Assembly: GCA_002427615.1 (NCBI GenBank)
Contig: DIFH01000130.1
Location: forward strand, 70,759 to 83,301
Direction: 5' to 3'
Length of the DNA stretch: 12,543 nt
Source of the DNA: Paludibacter sp. UBA5753
GTDB taxonomy: Bacteria > Bacteroidota > Bacteroidia > Bacteroidales > Paludibacteraceae
Position numbers and translations under genes: made by a program. The notes beneath the pieces were generated by a model. It was not told the origin of the DNA, ran no database searches, and saw nothing but the letters and a program-made list of their open reading frames with translations. This document shows, piece after piece, positions 1 to 6,633 of this stretch. Position 1 is the first letter of the stretch. Each line of letters opens with the position of its first letter.

Positions 1-20
1 AGAGGCGAGAGGCGAGAGGG
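1..20. repeat. 7-bp tandem repeat at left window edge
   Basis: Nearly three copies of the heptamer AGAGGCG, the last one partial, lie 12 bases beyond the rpoN stop codon. The same heptamer in reverse complement forms the right edge of the window (12520-12543). The array probably continues outside the window. Confidence 0.8.
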
Positions 21-32
21 AATTTTATGAGC

Positions 33-1487
33 TTAAATTTCTTTTCTTAATCGGGCGACAGGAATATTCAATTGTTCGCGATATTTGGCAACAGTACGGC
101 GGGCAATAATATATCCTTTTTCCTTCAGCACATCAACCAGTGCATCGTCGTTCAAGGGTTTGCGTTTGTCTTCGTTATCGACACAATCCTGAAGAATTTT
201 CTTGATCTCGCGGGTCGAAACTTCTTCGCCCGAGTCGTTGGTCATCGATTCGGAAAAGAAGTATTTGACAGGAAATATTCCAAATTCGGTTTGTATATAT
301 TTGCTGTTACTTACCCTCGAAATGGTTGATATGTCGAATCCTGTACGGTCGGCTATATCTTTTAATATCATAGGTTTCAGGTAAGTATCATCGCCTTCGA
401 TAAAAAACTCTTTCTGAAATTCGACAATGGCCGTCATGGTGGTGAGCAAAGTTTGCTGCCGTTGTTTGATTGCATCGATAAACCAGCGCGCCGCATCTAT
501 TTTTTGTTTGACAAACATCACGGCATCTTTCATTTCGCGGGTCTGGTTCTTTTTATTCGACGCATAATCCTGAAACATTTCGTTGTAGGTATTGTTCACT
601 CGCAGCTCGGGAATATTGCTGTTGTTTAAATGAACCGAGAGTTGATTTTCATTATTTTCCAAAATGAAATCGGGCACTATGGTTGCCATTGATTTTTCAA
701 GGGCATTGCCGCCCCAAGCGTTGCCTGGTTTAGGATTCAACCTCACAATTTCATTGATAATTTTTTTTAATTGCTCATCATCAATGTTTAATGCTTTTGT
801 AATTTTATCGTAATGTTTTTTCGAGAACTCTTCGAAATAATCGGTGATAACTTTTTGAGCAAGTTTCACGTCTTTTGTTTGTTTTTTCCGTTCGAGTTGC
901 AAAAGCAGGCATTCCCGGAGTGTTGTGGCGCCTACTCCCGCCGGGTCGAACTGGCGGATAAGGTTAACTATCCGGTTCATTTCTTCGTCGGTAGTCTGGA
1001 TGCCTGCGTGAAATACGATATCATCCACCATCGATTCGGGCAGACGGCGCAGATAGCCTTCCTCATCAATATTACCGATAGCATATTCTGCAAGCATCCT
1101 TTCGTGTTCGGAAAGCTGAAGCAACCCAAGTTGGTCAATCAGATTTTCGTGAAAGGTCATGCCTACCGAAAAGGGAATATCTTCGTGTTTATCGTCTTTC
1201 GAGGTGTTATTGGCTTTTAATTTATAGTCGGGGATGTCATCATCCGCCATATACTCTTCGGGGTCGAAATCATTATTGTTTCCGCCATCCTCGTTGTTGA
1301 ATTCATCGTCAATGTCATCCGACTCATTTTCAGTATCCGGACCTTCTTCCAAAGCCGGATTTTCCTCTATTTCCTGGCGGATACGCTCCTCCAACTCTAA
1401 AGTAGGAACTTCGAGCATTTTAATCACCTGAATTTGTGCAGGCGAAAGTTTTTGTTGTAGTTTTTGTTGTAATTGTTGCTTTAACAT
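33..1487 (-). CDS. rpoN: RNA polymerase sigma-54 factor RpoN
   Basis: Sigma-54 directs RNA polymerase to -24/-12 promoters that need an AAA+ enhancer-binding activator. At 484 aa the protein has the usual full length. The glutamine-rich region I is at residues 1-50 (LKQQLQQKLQQKLSPAQIQV, the activator-response region). An acidic region II follows at about 50-90, then the core-binding region and an HTH around 375-410 (KDIADRTGFDISTISR). The C-terminal RpoN box ARRTVAKYREQLN at about 462-474 recognises the -24 element and is intact. The ATG at 1487 begins exactly at region I, so the start is secure. A TATCTTTG -7 box lies 39 bases upstream. The gene follows the 5'-nucleotidase pair on the same strand with no clear terminator between, so some read-through is possible. 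No enhancer-binding protein is encoded nearby. Confidence 0.97.
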   Translation of the reverse strand: MLKQQLQQKLQQKLSPAQIQVIKMLEVPTLELEERIRQEIEENPALEEGPDTENESDDIDDEFNNEDGGNNNDFDPEEYMADDDIPDYKLKANNTSKDDKHEDIPFSVGMTFHENLIDQLGLLQLSEHERMLAEYAIGNIDEEGYLRRLPESMVDDIVFHAGIQTTDEEMNRIVNLIRQFDPAGVGATTLRECLLLQLERKKQTKDVKLAQKVITDYFEEFSKKHYDKITKALNIDDEQLKKIINEIVRLNPKPGNAWGGNALEKSMATIVPDFILENNENQLSVHLNNSNIPELRVNNTYNEMFQDYASNKKNQTREMKDAVMFVKQKIDAARWFIDAIKQRQQTLLTTMTAIVEFQKEFFIEGDDTYLKPMILKDIADRTGFDISTISRVSNSKYIQTEFGIFPVKYFFSESMTNDSGEEVSTREIKKILQDCVDNEDKRKPLNDDALVDVLKEKGYIIARRTVAKYREQLNIPVARLRKEI

Positions 1488-1525
1488 AAACGAAAAAATC
1501 CTGTGCTATCTGATTTCAACGGATA

Positions 1526-1533
1526 CAAAGATA
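1526..1533 (-). promoter_or_regulatory. -7 box of the rpoN promoter
   Basis: Read on the minus strand this is TATCTTTG, a match to the Bacteroidetes TAnnTTTG element. It predicts a transcript start near 1519 and a leader of about 32 nt. I see no TTTG at the expected -33 position, so the promoter is weak or incomplete by consensus. Confidence 0.5.
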
Positions 1534-1596
1534 CAAGTTTTTTTGTATAAAATCGCAGATTTTGATTTGCAGTAGGGGTTAAGTTTTACCTGGGTT

Positions 1597-2487
1597 TTAT
1601 TTTTTCTTTTCCAATTCCAAATCAATTCTGCCCAGATACAAGCCACTTTTACCCATTTGAGCAATTACTACTTTTTTCCCGACAATGTTATTAGTTTTTA
1701 TGTTTTCCAACATGCTGTGCGAGTGTCCGCCGATAATTACGTCAATATATTGTGTTTCGTGAGCAATGTCAAAATCATTTACATCTACCGAAGTGGAATC
1801 GGAACCGAGATGCGATAAACAAATAACGAAGTTGCATTTTTTATTGTTTTTCAAAAAAGCCGACATTTCTTTTGCTTTTTCAACCGGATTATTGTAAATC
1901 AATCCTCTGTAATTACTTTCAATGATTAAACTTTTGGGTTCGACATTCAAAGCCATGATGCCGATTTTCAATCCGGCTTTTTTCAATATTAAATAGGGTC
2001 GAATAAATTTTTCAATCGGTGTTTTGCCGACATCGTAGTTTGAACTTATAAAAGGGAACTTAGCTTTTGCAAGTATTACGGATAGAGTGTCGATGCCATT
2101 GTCAAACTCATGGTTTCCAAGTGTTCCGGCATCGTATTTCATGCGGTTGAGGGCATCAATTTCAATCCTCCCATTGTAGAAATTAAAGTAAGGCGTTCCC
2201 TGCGAAAAATCTCCGGCATCGAGTAGAAGTACGTTTTTTTCTTCCGAACGTATTTTCTGTATTACTCCCATGCGACGGGCATATCCGCCCATGTCGGCAG
2301 TTTTGAGCGTCGATTTTTCGGTCGGCTCCACCTGGCTGTGTGTATCGTTGGTGTGCAAAATTACAAGTTTTACCTTTTCGCCGGCAAGTGCCGAAATGGT
2401 CGAAAAGACCAAAAGAAAAATAAGAACCATTAACCCCTGAAGGGGAAGTAAGTTCCTTTTGTTTTGTATTTTATCTGGTTTAAACAT
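1597..2487 (-). CDS. Secreted metallophosphatase, N-terminal half of a split 5'-nucleotidase
   Basis: This is the catalytic calcineurin-like domain of the UshA/5'-nucleotidase family, which hydrolyses nucleotides to nucleosides and phosphate with two metal ions. The metal-binding motifs are all present: D48-T-H50 in HTNDTH, D93 in DAGDFSQG, N125-H126-E127 in GNHEFD, H226 in LSHLG, and H255/H257 in GGHSH. A hydrophobic segment at 20-35 ending in ALA indicates a signal peptide and a periplasmic enzyme. M1 leaves a long 19-residue n-region; M20 (MVLIFLL) is an alternative start. The protein stops at 296 aa, right after the catalytic domain, and lacks the nucleotide-binding C-terminal domain of UshA. 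That domain is the separate protein encoded 50 bases upstream in the same operon. Substrate specificity cannot be read from sequence. Confidence 0.9.
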   Translation of the reverse strand: MFKPDKIQNKRNLLPLQGLMVLIFLLVFSTISALAGEKVKLVILHTNDTHSQVEPTEKSTLKTADMGGYARRMGVIQKIRSEEKNVLLLDAGDFSQGTPYFNFYNGRIEIDALNRMKYDAGTLGNHEFDNGIDTLSVILAKAKFPFISSNYDVGKTPIEKFIRPYLILKKAGLKIGIMALNVEPKSLIIESNYRGLIYNNPVEKAKEMSAFLKNNKKCNFVICLSHLGSDSTSVDVNDFDIAHETQYIDVIIGGHSHSMLENIKTNNIVGKKVVIAQMGKSGLYLGRIDLELEKKK

Positions 2488-2537
2488 AATCTTATTTAAT
2501 AAATGAGTAAAAATTAAGAGGGGAATTCAGTTCCTCT

Positions 2538-3293
2538 TCAGGGGATAAGGGCTATTCTCCCGTCCAACTTCGACTGAATTATATTCCCTTTTTTAGTTTG
2601 GTTTTTAATATAATCGAGCAGCATATTACGTACTTTTATCCCGGTATTTACTCGTTTTTCGTACATTGCCAATTGTCCCATTTTGTCGTTCCCGCCTGCC
2701 AGATAATCGTTGGTAGCTATGCTGTACAATTTATCTGCATCCAGGGCTTGTCCGTTTATTGTAATATCAACAGCTTTGTTGTTTGCAATTGTCATGCGTA
2801 TGCCGGAAACTCCTTCGCCGCCCACCTTGGCAAAAAACTGAAGCAATTCGTCGAGTTTATCTCCTTTGAGCCAGAGTATAACCAGTTCGTTTTCGAAAGG
2901 CATTAGTTCAAATACTGTTCGAATGGTAATGTTTCCGGCAGGAATTTCTGTGCGCAATCCGCCTAAATTAACAATGCCAATATCCACGGGTTGTTTCAAA
3001 TATTCCGTTGCGCTTAGTTTATATACGTCGGCGCTGAAGTTCGACAATAAACTTTCGGGGGCATGAGCTTTCATGGTTTCGGCAGCCTGACCGATTACAA
3101 TATTCATTTCTGTATCGATTTTTTGCTTTACCGGTTGCAAATAGGTTTCATAATTTTTGTCGGCAAGTTCTTCTTTAGATGCATCAATGGCAATTTTGGC
3201 GGAAGTAGCACGGGTTACGGTATATTGTTTGGAACTGCATGCCACAATTGTGATTGCCAACGCCAACAAAATCAATATGTTTTGTTTTTTCAT
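2538..3293 (-). CDS. Lipoprotein with 5'-nucleotidase C-terminal (substrate-binding) domain
   Basis: The protein starts with a lipoprotein signal (MKKQNILILLALAITIVAC, acylated at C19), so it should be membrane-anchored. Residues from about 75 match the 5'-nucleotidase C-terminal domain: SNFSADVY at 84-91, NLGGLR at 109-114, PFENEL at 132-137 and NDYLAGGND at 195-203. In UshA-type enzymes these loops bind the nucleoside base and phosphate. No metal-binding catalytic motif is present, so it should not be a hydrolase alone. It is the first gene of an operon with the secreted metallophosphatase (1597-2487), and the two together would make up one complete 5'-nucleotidase. The order, binding domain first, is the reverse of the order in fused enzymes. 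A good minus-strand promoter lies at 3350-3380. Confidence 0.9.
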   Translation of the reverse strand: MKKQNILILLALAITIVACSSKQYTVTRATSAKIAIDASKEELADKNYETYLQPVKQKIDTEMNIVIGQAAETMKAHAPESLLSNFSADVYKLSATEYLKQPVDIGIVNLGGLRTEIPAGNITIRTVFELMPFENELVILWLKGDKLDELLQFFAKVGGEGVSGIRMTIANNKAVDITINGQALDADKLYSIATNDYLAGGNDKMGQLAMYEKRVNTGIKVRNMLLDYIKNQTKKGNIIQSKLDGRIALIP

Positions 3294-3349
3294 AATTTTA
3301 TTCTGATTTTGTTTTGATGACGAAAATAGTAAAATTTAATCAATCAGCC

Positions 3350-3380
3350 AAAAGATATTCGTTCATGACTATATGACAAA
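3350..3380 (-). promoter_or_regulatory. Promoter of the split 5'-nucleotidase operon
   Basis: On the minus strand TTTG (3380-3377) is followed after 19 bases by TATCTTTT (3357-3350), one mismatch from TAnnTTTG. This predicts a start near 3344 and a leader of about 50 nt. Its -33 region overlaps the -33 region of the divergent tyrS promoter. Confidence 0.55.
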
Positions 3381-3394
3381 GAATTTTAAAGTTG

Positions 3395-3402
3395 TATCTT
3401 TG
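3395..3402 (+). promoter_or_regulatory. -7 box of the tyrS promoter
   Basis: TATCTTTG, a match to the Bacteroidetes -7 element, predicts a start near 3409 and a leader of about 40 nt. No TTTG stands at the -33 position. The short A-rich leader shows no T-box or attenuator structure. Confidence 0.6.
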
Positions 3403-3449
3403 CACCTTCAAAAAAACAAGAAGATAACACGGAAATATAAAGAGTAGAA

Positions 3450-4742
3450 ATGAATTTTATCGAAGAACTTCAATGGCGTGGCATGATACACACCATGATG
3501 CCCGGAACCGAAGAACAACTGGCTAAAGAAATGACTGTGGCTTACGTAGGTATAGACCCGACAGCTGACTCGTTACATATCGGACATTTGGTGAGCGTGA
3601 TGATGTTGCGTCATTTTCAACGTGCCGGACATAAACCCATTGCGTTGGTAGGAGGAGCTACGGGTATGATTGGCGACCCTTCGGGAAAGTCGGCTGAACG
3701 TAATTTGCTCGACGAAGCTGCATTGCGTCATAACCAGGAAAGTATAAAAGCACAATTGGCTAAATTCCTCGATTTTGAGAGTGATGCGCCTAATGCTGCC
3801 GAGTTGGTGAACAATTACGATTGGATGAAGGATTATTCCTTTCTCGATTTTATCCGCGACATTGGCAAGCACATTACTGTGAATTATATGATGTCCAAGG
3901 ATTCGGTGAAAAAACGTTTGAGCAGCGAGTCGAGTGTGGGCATGTCGTTCACCGAATTTTCTTACCAGTTATTGCAAGGCTATGACTTTTTGTGGCTAAA
4001 TCAGCATAAAAACTGTAAACTGCAAATGGGCGGTTCCGACCAATGGGGAAATATCACAACAGGGACAGAGCTTATACGTCGTAAAACCGACAGCGAAGCT
4101 TATGCGTTGGTTTGTCCATTGATTACCAAGGCAGATGGCGGCAAATTCGGAAAAACAGAAAGTGGAAACGTGTGGCTCGACCGTCGTTACACTTCGCCTT
4201 ATAAATTTTTTCAATTTTGGCTTAATGTAAGCGATGCCGATGCCGAAAAATATATCAAAATTTTCACTTCTCTTGAAAAAGCTGAAATCGAAAGCCTGAT
4301 AGCCGAACATACTACTGCTCCGCATTTACGTATTTTGCAAAAAAGGCTGGCTAAGGAAGTTACCGTAATGGTACATTCCGAAGAAGATTACAAGGCAGCT
4401 ATCGAAGCTTCGAATATTTTGTTCGGCAATGCAACGTCCGAAGCCCTGAAGCGCTTGGATGAAGATACTTTGCTGGCAGTTTTCGATGGCGTTCCTCAGT
4501 TTAAAATTGACAAATCGGTTTTCAGTACGGGAATAAAGGCTATTGATTTACTGACTGATGCGGCGGCGGTTTTTTCTTCAAAAGGAGAGATGCGTAAACT
4601 GGTACAATCGGGCGGTGTAAGTCTGAATAAAGAAAGACTCGAAAATCAGGATCAAATAATTACAGCATCTGACCTTTTGAATAACAAATATATGCTTGCG
4701 CAAAAAGGCAAGAAAAACTATTCTCTGTTGATTGCAGAATAA
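3450..4742 (+). CDS. tyrS: Tyrosyl-tRNA synthetase
   Basis: A cytoplasmic class I aminoacyl-tRNA synthetase that charges tRNA-Tyr with tyrosine using ATP. At 430 aa it is full length for bacterial TyrRS. The HIGH signature is exact at residues 43-46 (SLHIGHLV). The tyrosine and tRNA pocket motif GGSDQWGN is at 194-201, and the KMSKS-loop equivalent is KFGKT at 232-236, the usual TyrRS form. The C-terminal part from about 363 is an S4-like RNA-binding domain ([15 protein letters not shown]), typical of TyrRS and used for tRNA contact. The ATG at 3450 follows an A-rich leader and opens the conserved [10 protein letters not shown] start. The gene is divergent from the 5'-nucleotidase operon and ends 37 bases before the tRNA-Gln promoter. 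No terminator is obvious after it, so read-through into the tRNAs is possible. Confidence 0.98.
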   Translation: MNFIEELQWRGMIHTMMPGTEEQLAKEMTVAYVGIDPTADSLHIGHLVSVMMLRHFQRAGHKPIALVGGATGMIGDPSGKSAERNLLDEAALRHNQESIKAQLAKFLDFESDAPNAAELVNNYDWMKDYSFLDFIRDIGKHITVNYMMSKDSVKKRLSSESSVGMSFTEFSYQLLQGYDFLWLNQHKNCKLQMGGSDQWGNITTGTELIRRKTDSEAYALVCPLITKADGGKFGKTESGNVWLDRRYTSPYKFFQFWLNVSDADAEKYIKIFTSLEKAEIESLIAEHTTAPHLRILQKRLAKEVTVMVHSEEDYKAAIEASNILFGNATSEALKRLDEDTLLAVFDGVPQFKIDKSVFSTGIKAIDLLTDAAAVFSSKGEMRKLVQSGGVSLNKERLENQDQIITASDLLNNKYMLAQKGKKNYSLLIAE

Positions 4743-4779
4743 TGAAATCAGGAAATTAAGCATAATTTTCAAAAATCAT

Positions 4780-4810
4780 TTTGGCAAGAAGAAAAACAAT
4801 TGTATCTTTG
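4780..4810 (+). promoter_or_regulatory. Promoter of tRNA-Gln(TTG)
   Basis: TTTG (4780-4783), 19 bases, then TATCTTTG (4803-4810): a full match to the Bacteroidetes consensus. The predicted start is about 23 bases before the mature tRNA 5' end. Confidence 0.8.
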
Positions 4811-4839
4811 CACCGCTTTAGAAATAAAGCCTTAATGAT

Positions 4840-4910
4840 TGTCTCATGGTGTAATGGTAGCACTGCAGTTTTTGGTTCTGCCTGTCGAAGTTCGAATCTT
4901 CGTGAGACAA
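4840..4910 (+). tRNA. tRNA-Gln, anticodon TTG
   Basis: A complete cloverleaf of 71 nt without encoded CCA. The acceptor stem is TGTCTCA/TGAGACA with the U1-A72 pair typical of tRNA-Gln. The D arm contains AATGGTAG. The anticodon loop TTTTGGT gives anticodon TTG, reading CAA and CAG. The T arm is CGAAG, TTCGAAT, CTTCG. The pair at 31-39 is U-U in this tRNA and also in its neighbour. It has its own promoter and a strong terminator at 4924. Confidence 0.97.
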
Positions 4911-4923
4911 CAACAAAACAACA

Positions 4924-4961
4924 ACGGTTGAATTCAGCAATGAAATTCAACCGTTTATTTT
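4924..4961 (+). terminator. Terminator of tRNA-Gln(TTG)
   Basis: An 11-bp perfect stem ACGGTTGAATT/AATTCAACCGT around a short loop, followed by TTTATTTT. It starts 14 bases after the tRNA. Its loop region TTCAGCAATGAAA recurs in the terminator at 11234-11275, which identifies that distant hairpin as the former terminator of the second tRNA. Confidence 0.9.
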
Positions 4962-4970
4962 GATCAAAAA

Positions 4971-5001
4971 TTTGTCGGAAAGAATATTTTTTATACTTTT
5001 G
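4971..5001 (+). promoter_or_regulatory. Promoter of tRNA-Gln(CTG)
   Basis: TTTG (4971-4974), 19 bases, then TACTTTTG (4994-5001), a full consensus match. The start would fall near 5008, about 13 bases before the tRNA. Confidence 0.8.
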
Positions 5002-5020
5002 ACATTCGAAAATAACTTTC

Positions 5021-5091
5021 TGTCTTATGGTGTAATGGTAGCACTGCAGTTTCTGGATCTGCCTGTCTAGGTTCGAATCCTAGTAAGACAA
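5021..5091 (+). tRNA. tRNA-Gln, anticodon CTG; integration target
   Basis: A complete 71-nt cloverleaf, paralogous to the tRNA at 4840. The acceptor stem is TGTCTTA/TAAGACA, the anticodon loop TTCTGGA gives anticodon CTG (codon CAG), and the T arm is CTAGG, TTCGAAT, CCTAG. Its last 14 bases plus one form the left copy of the 15-bp att repeat, so the mobile element has inserted at its 3' end while leaving the tRNA intact. Its native terminator is now more than 6 kb away at 11234. Confidence 0.97.
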
Positions 5092-5092
5092 C
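5078..5092 (+). repeat. Left att site (15-bp direct repeat)
   Basis: TCCTAGTAAGACAAC, from the last T-loop base of tRNA-Gln(CTG) to one base past the discriminator. The identical 15 bases recur at 11210-11224 in the same orientation, and similarity stops on both sides. This is the standard footprint of tyrosine-recombinase integration into a tRNA 3' end. Confidence 0.92.
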
Positions 5093-5102
5093 TTATTAAG
5101 AT

Positions 5103-5143
5103 TAAATACGCCTTATTATCAAATAGATAGTTTGGCGTATTTA
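5103..5143 (+). terminator. Element-borne replacement terminator for tRNA-Gln(CTG)
   Basis: A perfect 10-bp stem TAAATACGCC/GGCGTATTTA with a 21-nt loop, followed by TATTTAT. It starts 12 bases after the tRNA discriminator base, the same spacing as the native terminators. The T tract is weak, so termination efficiency is uncertain. Confidence 0.6.
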
Positions 5144-5147
5144 TATT

Positions 5148-5172
5148 TATGGTAAGAATTTTGGTAAGAATA
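5148..5172 (+). repeat. Subterminal repeat, left copy (putative integrase arm site)
   Basis: A 25-bp segment built from two tandem half-sites, GGTAAGAATTTT and GGTAAGAATA. It recurs exactly, same orientation, at 11059-11083 near the other end. Tandem direct repeats inside both ends are typical of arm-type binding sites for the integrase N-terminal domain. The assignment is by position and form only. Confidence 0.65.
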
Positions 5173-5202
5173 GATTTTTCAACTCTTTTTTTGTGGGTGT
5201 TT

Positions 5203-5233
5203 TTTGAGTATCTGAATATTAATTATACCTTTG
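5203..5233 (+). promoter_or_regulatory. Promoter of the putative small RNA
   Basis: TTTG (5203-5206), 19 bases, then TACCTTTG (5226-5233), a full match to the Bacteroidetes consensus. No open reading frame follows; a strong terminator does, about 40-70 bases downstream. Confidence 0.65.
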
Positions 5234-5239
5234 TCAAAC

Positions 5240-5306
5240 TTTCCAACTTTGCCGTTGGTTGGTTAAACACAATTTGCGGTCGGGGTGGTTCCTGACCGCT
5301 TTTTTT
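5240..5306 (+). ncRNA. Putative 67-nt small RNA at the element's left end
   Basis: A consensus promoter (5203-5233) and an intrinsic terminator (5276-5306) enclose about 67 nt with no coding capacity. The 5' end can form the hairpin CCAAC-TTTGCC-GTTGG (5243-5258). Between it and the terminator lies an unpaired linker containing TTGGTTAAACACA (5259-5271). That linker is perfectly complementary to the integrase mRNA leader (11022-11034, minus strand) over 13 nt. Ten of the same bases are also complementary to the start of the 132-aa gene (7924-7933). This is the layout of a trans-acting antisense RNA. The exact 5' end is inferred from the promoter. I know of no named family that it matches. Confidence 0.5.
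5276..5306 (+). terminator. Intrinsic terminator of the small RNA
   Basis: Stem GCGGTC/GACCGC (5276-5281, 5294-5299), extendable by two G-C pairs over a bulged T, then seven T residues (5300-5306). The T run is on the plus strand only. There is no plus-strand protein gene upstream inside the element for it to serve, which argues for a short RNA transcript. Confidence 0.8.
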
Positions 5307-5319
5307 ATGTATCAACAAA

Positions 5320-5351
5320 AAACCGCCACAATAATTTAATTGCAGCGGTTT
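5320..5351 (-). terminator. Likely terminator of the element's minus-strand genes
   Basis: On the minus strand the stem AAACCGC/GCGGTTT is followed directly by a run of T residues. It lies about 260 bases past the 165-aa gene. Between it and that gene (5352-5609) I see only AT-rich sequence and a 7-bp inverted repeat TAGTTGT/ACAACTA (5507-5513, 5528-5534). Confidence 0.5.
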
Positions 5352-5609
5352 AAATCAAAATACAATATTTATTTTATAGAAAACATATAAATATCTAAAT
5401 CAAAAAACAACTTTTTGTCGAATAATATTCACTGCATTATCATAGGTTTTTGACCTTAAAATTTTATGTATTTGAAACAACTATTTCGGTACATTTGCTA
5501 TGAATTTAGTTGTGTTAAAAATAGAATACAACTACACAAAAAAATACCACACTTTTTAACTTTAAACACAAATCAAAAGTATGGTTTTTATGAATTTGTT
5601 TCAATCTTT

Positions 5610-6107
5610 TTACCCCTGATTTGTAGCCAAGAATCCTTCAAATATTTCCAATACTCCACTCATGCAATTAGTAGCTCCCATCAGTTCAATATTATCTACA
5701 AGGTCATAAGTAAACCTTAATGCCGATGCAGTTTCTTTGACCTCTATCAATGAAAATAGTATTATTTGCGATGGTATATTATCATCTGTTTTTATTCCTA
5801 ACTGTACAGTACATTCATTGTCCGGTAGTGTTAAAAACAGATTTGATGGTATTGGATTAAATCCGTTCTCTTTTAAATACTTTTCTTTCCATGTTTTATA
5901 CTGACTTAAACTTTCGGCGAAACCTTGTATTGTCAATCGTGCATTTAGGTTTGTTTCATTCGGTGCATAATTTGACAAAATACCAACTGCACTGACTAAA
6001 CCGTTTTCCAATAAAATCAAATCATTGTTACTAATTGCTAAACCGATGGTATAATCGCCTTCGTGCTGGAGTACAGATGCTTGATGTAATAACTTAATTC
6101 GTGCCAT
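5610..6107 (-). CDS. Hypothetical protein, 165 aa (element cargo)
   Basis: I do not recognise this protein. It has no signal peptide, no membrane segment and no cysteine-rich or HTH motif. The pattern suggests a soluble protein with alternating strands, for example YTIGLAISNNDLILLENGLV near residues 19-38 and CTVQLGIKTD and IILFSLIEV in the second half. It has one lysine-rich helical stretch around 70-85 (YKTWKEKYLKENG). The ATG at 6107 is preceded by an A/T-rich leader usual for this phylum. It is the last gene on the minus strand, 35 bases after the 79-aa gene, so the two are probably cotranscribed. Their place at the end opposite to the integrase is where integrated elements often carry cargo. 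A defence, fitness or phage-interference role would be a guess. Confidence 0.75.
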   Translation of the reverse strand: MARIKLLHQASVLQHEGDYTIGLAISNNDLILLENGLVSAVGILSNYAPNETNLNARLTIQGFAESLSQYKTWKEKYLKENGFNPIPSNLFLTLPDNECTVQLGIKTDDNIPSQIILFSLIEVKETASALRFTYDLVDNIELMGATNCMSGVLEIFEGFLATNQG

Positions 6108-6142
6108 AATTCTAATTTTTAAAGTTTATTTTTTTGTAAATA

Positions 6143-6382
6143 TTATTGTGCTCTTACTATCCAAAAAGTCAAATTTCCGTTTGTTAGAGAGCCGGAAAAG
6201 GTTCTAACATAGACAATACAATAATTATCATATTTTCCCTCTACAGTCGCATATATACCCGCTTGATTAATTTCAAACAACACATTGTAAAACGTATCTC
6301 CTAAATTGTGGTCGATTCTAAGGCATCCGATTGAAATATATGCACTCTCCATATTTCGCCCCCATTTTTTTGTAGTTCCCAT
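6143..6382 (-). CDS. Hypothetical protein, 79 aa (element cargo)
   Basis: Unrecognised. The short protein is rich in aromatic and beta-forming residues (SAYISIGCLR, FYNVLFEINQAGIYATVEGKY, YCIVYVRTF, LTFWIVRAQ), suggesting a compact beta fold. It has no signal peptide or transmembrane helix. The ATG at 6382 follows a run of eight A residues; M11 (MESAYIS) is a possible alternative start. It is followed after 35 bases by the 165-aa gene in the same direction. Upstream lies a 250-bp gap with a 12-bp tandem array, so this pair may be a transcription unit separate from the HTH operon. Its small size leaves some doubt that it is coding. Confidence 0.6.
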   Translation of the reverse strand: MGTTKKWGRNMESAYISIGCLRIDHNLGDTFYNVLFEINQAGIYATVEGKYDNYCIVYVRTFSGSLTNGNLTFWIVRAQ

Positions 6383-6526
6383 TTTTTTTGCTTTTTAAAT
6401 TAATACTGTTTTCATTCTCTAACATCTTTAAAGCACCTATATAAAGTCCCTCCGGCTGATTAAATTCAAAAAAAAAATCATTATAAGGAACATTTATTTT
6501 TTTATATACATGATAATGTAAAAGTA

Positions 6527-6586
6527 TTTAGATATTATTTTAGATATTATTTTAGATATTATTTAATATATTATTTAATATATTAT
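6527..6586. repeat. Five tandem 12-bp AT-rich repeats
   Basis: Three exact copies of TTTAGATATTAT are followed by two copies of TTAATATATTAT, all in the same 12-bp register. They lie in the 250-bp gap between the 307-aa gene and the 79-aa gene. The array could be an iteron or unwinding region of a replication origin, a binding array, or an unstable simple repeat. The rest of the gap (6383-6526, 6587-6633) shows no gene or clear promoter. Confidence 0.85.
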
Positions 6587-6633
6587 TTAAGATGCTGTAC
6601 TCACGTTGAATATTTGCACTGTTGATGATGTGC

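Noticed and set aside
3403..3449. T-box or other attenuator before tyrS
   Set aside because: The leader is about 40 nt, A-rich, and has no stem, specifier loop or terminator.
4756..4963. Open frames of 60-64 codons on both strands over the first tRNA-Gln
   Set aside because: They cover the tRNA, its promoter and its terminator; the RNA gene explains the sequence.
5466..5720. Plus-strand open frame of 84 codons
   Set aside because: It runs through the 3' part of the minus-strand 165-aa gene, has no consensus promoter (the nearest TTTG/TACATTTG pair is only 15 bases apart) and looks like no known protein.
6383..6425. Possible N-terminal extension of the 79-aa protein from an ATG at 6425 by slippage on an A8 run
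   Set aside because: The upstream frame ends soon after on its own and nothing requires a frameshift; the ATG at 6382 has a normal A-rich leader.
6527..6586. CRISPR-like array
   Set aside because: Units are only 12 bp, AT-rich and without spacers; no cas genes are present.
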